Both the position numbers and the translations under genes were made by a program. From Streptomyces sp. CC228A (GTDB lineage: Bacteria; Actinomycetota; Actinomycetes; Streptomycetales; Streptomycetaceae), in the NCBI RefSeq assembly GCF_021390935.1, contig NZ_JAJPUI010000001.1:806001-870000 (forward strand): a stretch of 64,000 nt of DNA, in the 5' to 3' direction. Within the stretch, counting starts at the first letter, position 1. Each line of letters starts with the position of its first letter. Under the pieces are notes generated by a model. The model was not told the DNA's origin. It made no database searches and saw only the letters and a program-made list of their open reading frames with translations. Below, in pieces: positions 61,041-64,000 of this stretch.

Positions 61041-62753
61041 CTAGAAGACTGCTGAAAATGTTGGGTTCTGGCCTCGCCGCGTCAGCGGCGGGGCCAGACT
61101 CGTCTTGTGGTGCAAGGGGAGTGGGTTGGGGAGACGATCGGGCCGGATGTGTGGGAGACCTGCCGGGAGTTGATCCCGGCTGGGAGTGTCTTCGCGTTCC
61201 TGGCCGAGCATCGTGGGCAGCTGTTTCCCGCGGTGATGTTCGAGGACATGTATCCGTCGGCGAACGGCCGTCCGTCGATGCCTCCGCAGGTCCTGGCCGC
61301 GGCGATCACGCTGCAGGCCCTGCATGGGATGTCGGACTTCGAGACGGTCCAGGAATTACGCTGTGACCTGCGGTGGAAGGCCGCGTGCGGGCTCGGCTTG
61401 CACGATATGGCGTTCGATCCTTCGCTGCTGGCCTACTTCCGCCGTCGTCTGGCCCGCTCGGCTTGCCCGAACCGGGTCTTCGAGGCGGTGCGCGAGGTCG
61501 TGAAGGCCACCGGCGTGCTGAAGGGAAAGCACCGGCGGGCACTGGACTCCACCGTCCTCGATGACGCGGTGGCCACCCAGGACACCGTCACCCAGCTGAT
61601 CTCCGCCGTGCGGGCGGTGATCCGTGAGGTCCCCGGCGCCGGACCTGCCGCGGCCGTGCAGTGCACCGCCCACGACTACAGCGACCCTGGCAAACCGAGG
61701 ATCGCCTGGAACGACCGGCAGGCCAGGGCGGACCTGGTGGACGCCCTCGTCGGTGACGCACTGCGGCTGCTGGGCCACCTGCCCGAACAGGAACTCGGCG
61801 AGAAGGCCGCGAACGCGGCCGGCCTGCTGGCCCTGGTCGCAGGCCAGGACGTCGAACCGGCCCAGGAGTCCGACGGCCGTGACGGACGCTGGCGCATCAC
61901 CCGGGGGACCGCACCCGACCGCGTGGTTTCCACGGTTGATCCCGAGGCCCGGCACATCCACAAGAACCGGACCCGCCACCAGGAGGGCTTCCGTGCGCAT
62001 GCCGCGTTCGAGCCCGAGGCGGGACTGTTCACCGAGGTCGCTCTCACCGCCGGCAGCGGAGCCGGCAACCACGAGGCCGCCGTCGCCCAAGACCTCCTCG
62101 CCGACGAGGACCAGGACCTGACCGTCCTCGGTGACACCGCCTACGGAACCGGCGAACTCCGCGAAGCCCTCGAAGCCGACGGCCACACCCTCGTGATCAA
62201 GCCCCCGCCCCTGCGGCAGGCCATCCCCGGCGGCTTCACGACCGACGACTTCCACGTCGACACCCAGGCCGGCCACGTCACCTGCCCGGCCGGCCACACC
62301 AAAGCCCTCGGCCGCCCCCTCTCGGGCGGCAACCGCCAGGCCCAGTTCAAAAAACTCTGCCTCGATTGCCCTTTGCGCGAACGCTGCACCAGGTCCAAGA
62401 CCGGACGCGTCTTCAGCGTCCATCCCCAGTACGACCTCCTCAAAACCGCCCGGGACCAGGCCGCCACCAGCCAGGAATGGCAGGACGAGTACCGCCGCTG
62501 GCGACCACCCGTCGAACGCGCCATCGCCTGGCTCGTCGCCAAAGGCAACCGCCGCGTCCCCTACCGAGGCGTCCTCAAGAACAACACCTGGCTCCACAAC
62601 CGGGCAGCCGCCCTCAACCTCCGCCGCCTCATCAACCTCGGACTCACCCACACCGGCACCACCTGGACCCTCACCCCCACCACCACATAGACCAAAGGGC
62701 CGCCCGGCCTACGGCCGGACAGCCCCCCAACAAGATCTTCATCGGCCTTCTAG
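61041..62753 (+). mobile_element. Intact IS1182-like insertion sequence
   Basis: About 1.71 kb with one transposase gene. The imperfect terminal inverted repeats start CTAGAAG on both ends (61041 rightwards; complement from 62753) and share TGAA and TTGGG further in. CTAG appears at both outer edges and may be target duplication or part of the repeat. A hairpin with a 13-bp stem (61068-61080 with 61085-61097, one mismatch) lies just before the transposase start. It sits in the gap between the SixA unit and the MFS locus, so no gene seems disrupted. Confidence 0.85.
61107..62690 (+). CDS. IS1182-family transposase
   Basis: 527 residues from a GTG at 61107. The N-terminal DUF772-type region has PAVMFEDMYPSANGRPSMPP and FDPSLLAYFRRRLARS. 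The DDE catalytic residues are in ALDSTVLDDAVAT, TVLGDTAYGTGEL and RPPVERAIAWLVAKG. A zinc-like cluster CLDCPLRERC lies before the last block. The frame is full length, so the element may still be active. Third-base use is GC-rich and not different from the host. Confidence 0.93.
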   Translation: MVQGEWVGETIGPDVWETCRELIPAGSVFAFLAEHRGQLFPAVMFEDMYPSANGRPSMPPQVLAAAITLQALHGMSDFETVQELRCDLRWKAACGLGLHDMAFDPSLLAYFRRRLARSACPNRVFEAVREVVKATGVLKGKHRRALDSTVLDDAVATQDTVTQLISAVRAVIREVPGAGPAAAVQCTAHDYSDPGKPRIAWNDRQARADLVDALVGDALRLLGHLPEQELGEKAANAAGLLALVAGQDVEPAQESDGRDGRWRITRGTAPDRVVSTVDPEARHIHKNRTRHQEGFRAHAAFEPEAGLFTEVALTAGSGAGNHEAAVAQDLLADEDQDLTVLGDTAYGTGELREALEADGHTLVIKPPPLRQAIPGGFTTDDFHVDTQAGHVTCPAGHTKALGRPLSGGNRQAQFKKLCLDCPLRERCTRSKTGRVFSVHPQYDLLKTARDQAATSQEWQDEYRRWRPPVERAIAWLVAKGNRRVPYRGVLKNNTWLHNRAAALNLRRLINLGLTHTGTTWTLTPTTT

Positions 62754-62998
62754 GGGTAGGGCCGCGCCCGCCGCGCGGCACGCCGGGGAGGCAGCGCGGA
62801 CCGCGCCGGCGCACGGCGACGGAGGCAGGTGGCGCGCCGCTCACGAGGCGGGCCGCTCACGAGGCGCGCCGCACGCGCCCACCGCCCCACCGCCCCACCG
62901 CCCCGCAGGTCACACGGTCGGCCGCGCAGGCCGCCCTCCCCGCCGGTCACCGGGCGGTGCGAGGTCCCACGGCCGCGCCCGCCGCGCGGCCGCCGGGG
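62754..62998. other. 245-bp GC-rich, repeat-rich spacer
   Basis: No gene is supported. A 19-bp exact direct repeat (62760-62778 and 62971-62989, core GGCCGCGCCCGCCGCGCGG) flanks short tandem units including CCGCTCACGAGGCG (about 62835-62870) and CACCGCCC triplets (about 62880-62905). Confidence 0.6.
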
Positions 62999-63121
62999 TC
63001 AGGAGGGTGCCGCGAAGGTGGCGATGACGGAGATGACCGCGCCGATGGCGAGCATGGCGCCGAAGACGGCGAGGAGCTTCTTCTGGCCGTTCTTGGGGTT
63101 CGGGTCGAGCACAGGCTGCAT
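62999..63121 (-). CDS. Very small transporter-associated membrane protein (SGM_5486-like)
   Basis: 40 residues from an ATG at 63121: MQPVLDPNPKNGQKKLLAVF then one membrane helix (GAMLAIGAVISVIATFA). The start LDPNPxNGQKK is typical of a tiny family found next to MFS transporters in Streptomyces. It lies 17 bp after the MFS gene on the same strand and may help or stabilise it. Small genes of this kind are easily missed. Confidence 0.8.
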   Translation of the reverse strand: MQPVLDPNPKNGQKKLLAVFGAMLAIGAVISVIATFAAPS

Positions 63122-63138
63122 GGCACCAGTCTCGCATC

Positions 63139-64000
63139 TCAGCTCTCGTCCTCGACCGTCCGGTCCCGCCCTGCGAGGATGCCCGCGGCCATCTGCGGCA
63201 GGAGCAGCCCCATCATCAGCAGCAGGGGCACGTCCCAGCCGCCGCTGTGCTGGTAGAGGGCACCGACCAGGAGGGGGCCGGGCACGGAGACGAGGTAGCC
63301 GACGCTCTGGGCGAACGCGGAGAGCCGCACCACGCCCGGGCCGCTCCGCGCCCGCATTCCGATCATGGTGAGGGCCAGCGGGAAGGCGCAGTTGGAGAGG
63401 CCGAGGAGCAGCACCCACAGCCACGCCCCGGCCGCGGGCGCGGCGTACAGGCCGGCGTAGCCGACGAGGCCGCTCAGGCCGAGCAGGACGACGAGGGGGC
63501 CCTGCTGCCGCATCCGGCCGGCCACCCGGGGGATGACGAAGGCGAGCGGGACGCCCATGGCCATGGTGACGGCCAGCAGCAGGCCGGCGGTGCCCGCGGG
63601 GACCCCGGCGTCGCGGAAGATCTGCGGCAACCAGCCCATGGTGATGTACGCGCCGGTGGCCTGGAGGCCGAAGAAGCAGGCGAGGGCCCAGGCGGTGCGG
63701 CTGCGGGCGATCCGCGGTCCCGTGGCGGCCCGCGGGGCGGGGCGTCCGGTCCCCGGCCCCGGTCGGTGCCGGGGGCCGCGGGCGGCCGCCGCGGGCGCGT
63801 ACGACGGCGGTCCACGGCAGCACGGCGAGGACGGCGAGGACCGCCCACAGGCCGAGGCCGGTGCGCCAGCCGCCGCCCAGGGCGGTGGTCAGCGGGACGG
63901 TGGCGGCGGCCGCGAGGGATGTGCCGAGGGCGAGGGCCATGGAGTAGAGGCCGGTCATGGTGCCGACGCGGTCGGGGAAGTACCGCTTGACGATGACGGG
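63139..64000 (-). pseudogene. MFS transporter (CynX/NimT-like), frameshifted and cut by window edge
   Basis: The start lies beyond base 64000; the visible part begins VIVKRYFPDRVGTMTGLYSM, a typical MFS loop, with helices following. After VVRARGGRPR the frame changes (about 63775-63790, in a GC-rich region). The rest continues as RIARSRTAWALACFFGLQAT, then GAYITMGWLPQIFRDAGVPA and PLALTMIGMRARSGPGVVRL to a stop at 63139. The CynX/NimT group carries cyanate, nitroimidazole-type or other small compounds. The change fits net loss of two bases or gain of one and may be a sequence error. Confidence 0.82.

Overview
The window is a stretch of a high-GC actinobacterial chromosome, almost certainly Streptomyces. 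Reasons: nearly every gene uses G/C in third codon positions; there is a cysteine-free chaplin (chpE-type), a Spo0M homologue, a DmdR/IdeR-type iron box and a typical rRNA operon without spacer tRNAs; and the gene order (plsC-cmk-tyrA-aroH, rluB-scpB-scpA-parA, ald, pyrG, recN-nadK-tlyA, serB) is that of the Streptomyces core chromosome. The region is mostly conserved housekeeping DNA with one insertion sequence near the right end.

Layout. 1-3.4 kb (minus): aroH-tyrA-cmk-plsC, four genes of which two pairs share start/stop bases; a perfect 133-bp tandem duplication copies the end of tyrA. 3.4-7.8 kb: DUF952 and Rieske proteins, then a small cluster of two PF10127-type nucleotidyltransferases (convergent, overlapping 3' ends), an ADP-ribosylglycohydrolase and a Nudix/winged-helix regulator (NrtR-like) with a palindrome upstream. 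7.8-14.2 kb (minus): rluB, scpB, scpA, a small conserved gene, a ParA-type ATPase, alanine dehydrogenase. 14.3-20.1 kb (minus): large NB-ARC/TPR regulator, Nudix hydrolase, CTP synthase. 20.6-24.3 kb (plus): GH15 glucoamylase/trehalase, PucR-family regulator. 24.7-33.9 kb (minus): glycosyltransferase, MraY/WecA-like membrane protein, recN, nadK, tlyA, a small gene, and a siderophore ABC importer behind an iron box. 34.3-39 kb: HAD phosphatase, DUF1015 protein, and an Arg/Asp-repeat plus TPR protein. 39.1-44.7 kb (minus): 5S, 23S, 16S rRNA and leader. 44.8-60.9 kb: DNA glycosylase, Spo0M, PEBP, HNH, TSUP, SPFH/NfeD pair, ABC ATPase, chaplin, two-component system, SLT-type secreted protein, FHA-ABC exporter, serB, SixA phosphatase. 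61.0-62.8 kb: intact IS1182-like element. 63-64 kb: small transporter-associated protein and an MFS transporter cut by the window edge.

Sequence quality matters for reading this annotation. At least ten reading-frame breaks occur in otherwise conserved genes (scpA N-terminus, the gene before it, ald, the NB-ARC/TPR regulator several times, PucR, glycosyltransferase, MraY-like, Arg-repeat/TPR, MFS). Wherever the direction can be read it fits loss of one base, usually in a G or C run. In the Arg-repeat gene two copies of the same repeat differ only by five versus four Gs, and the short copy is where the frame breaks. I therefore treat most of these as probable base drop-outs in the sequence rather than real gene decay, but label the genes as frameshifted.

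The most unusual biology is the NrtR / ADP-ribosylglycohydrolase / double nucleotidyltransferase cluster, which looks like a small ADP-ribose- or RNA-end-processing module, and the arginine-aspartate repeat protein beside the rRNA operon.
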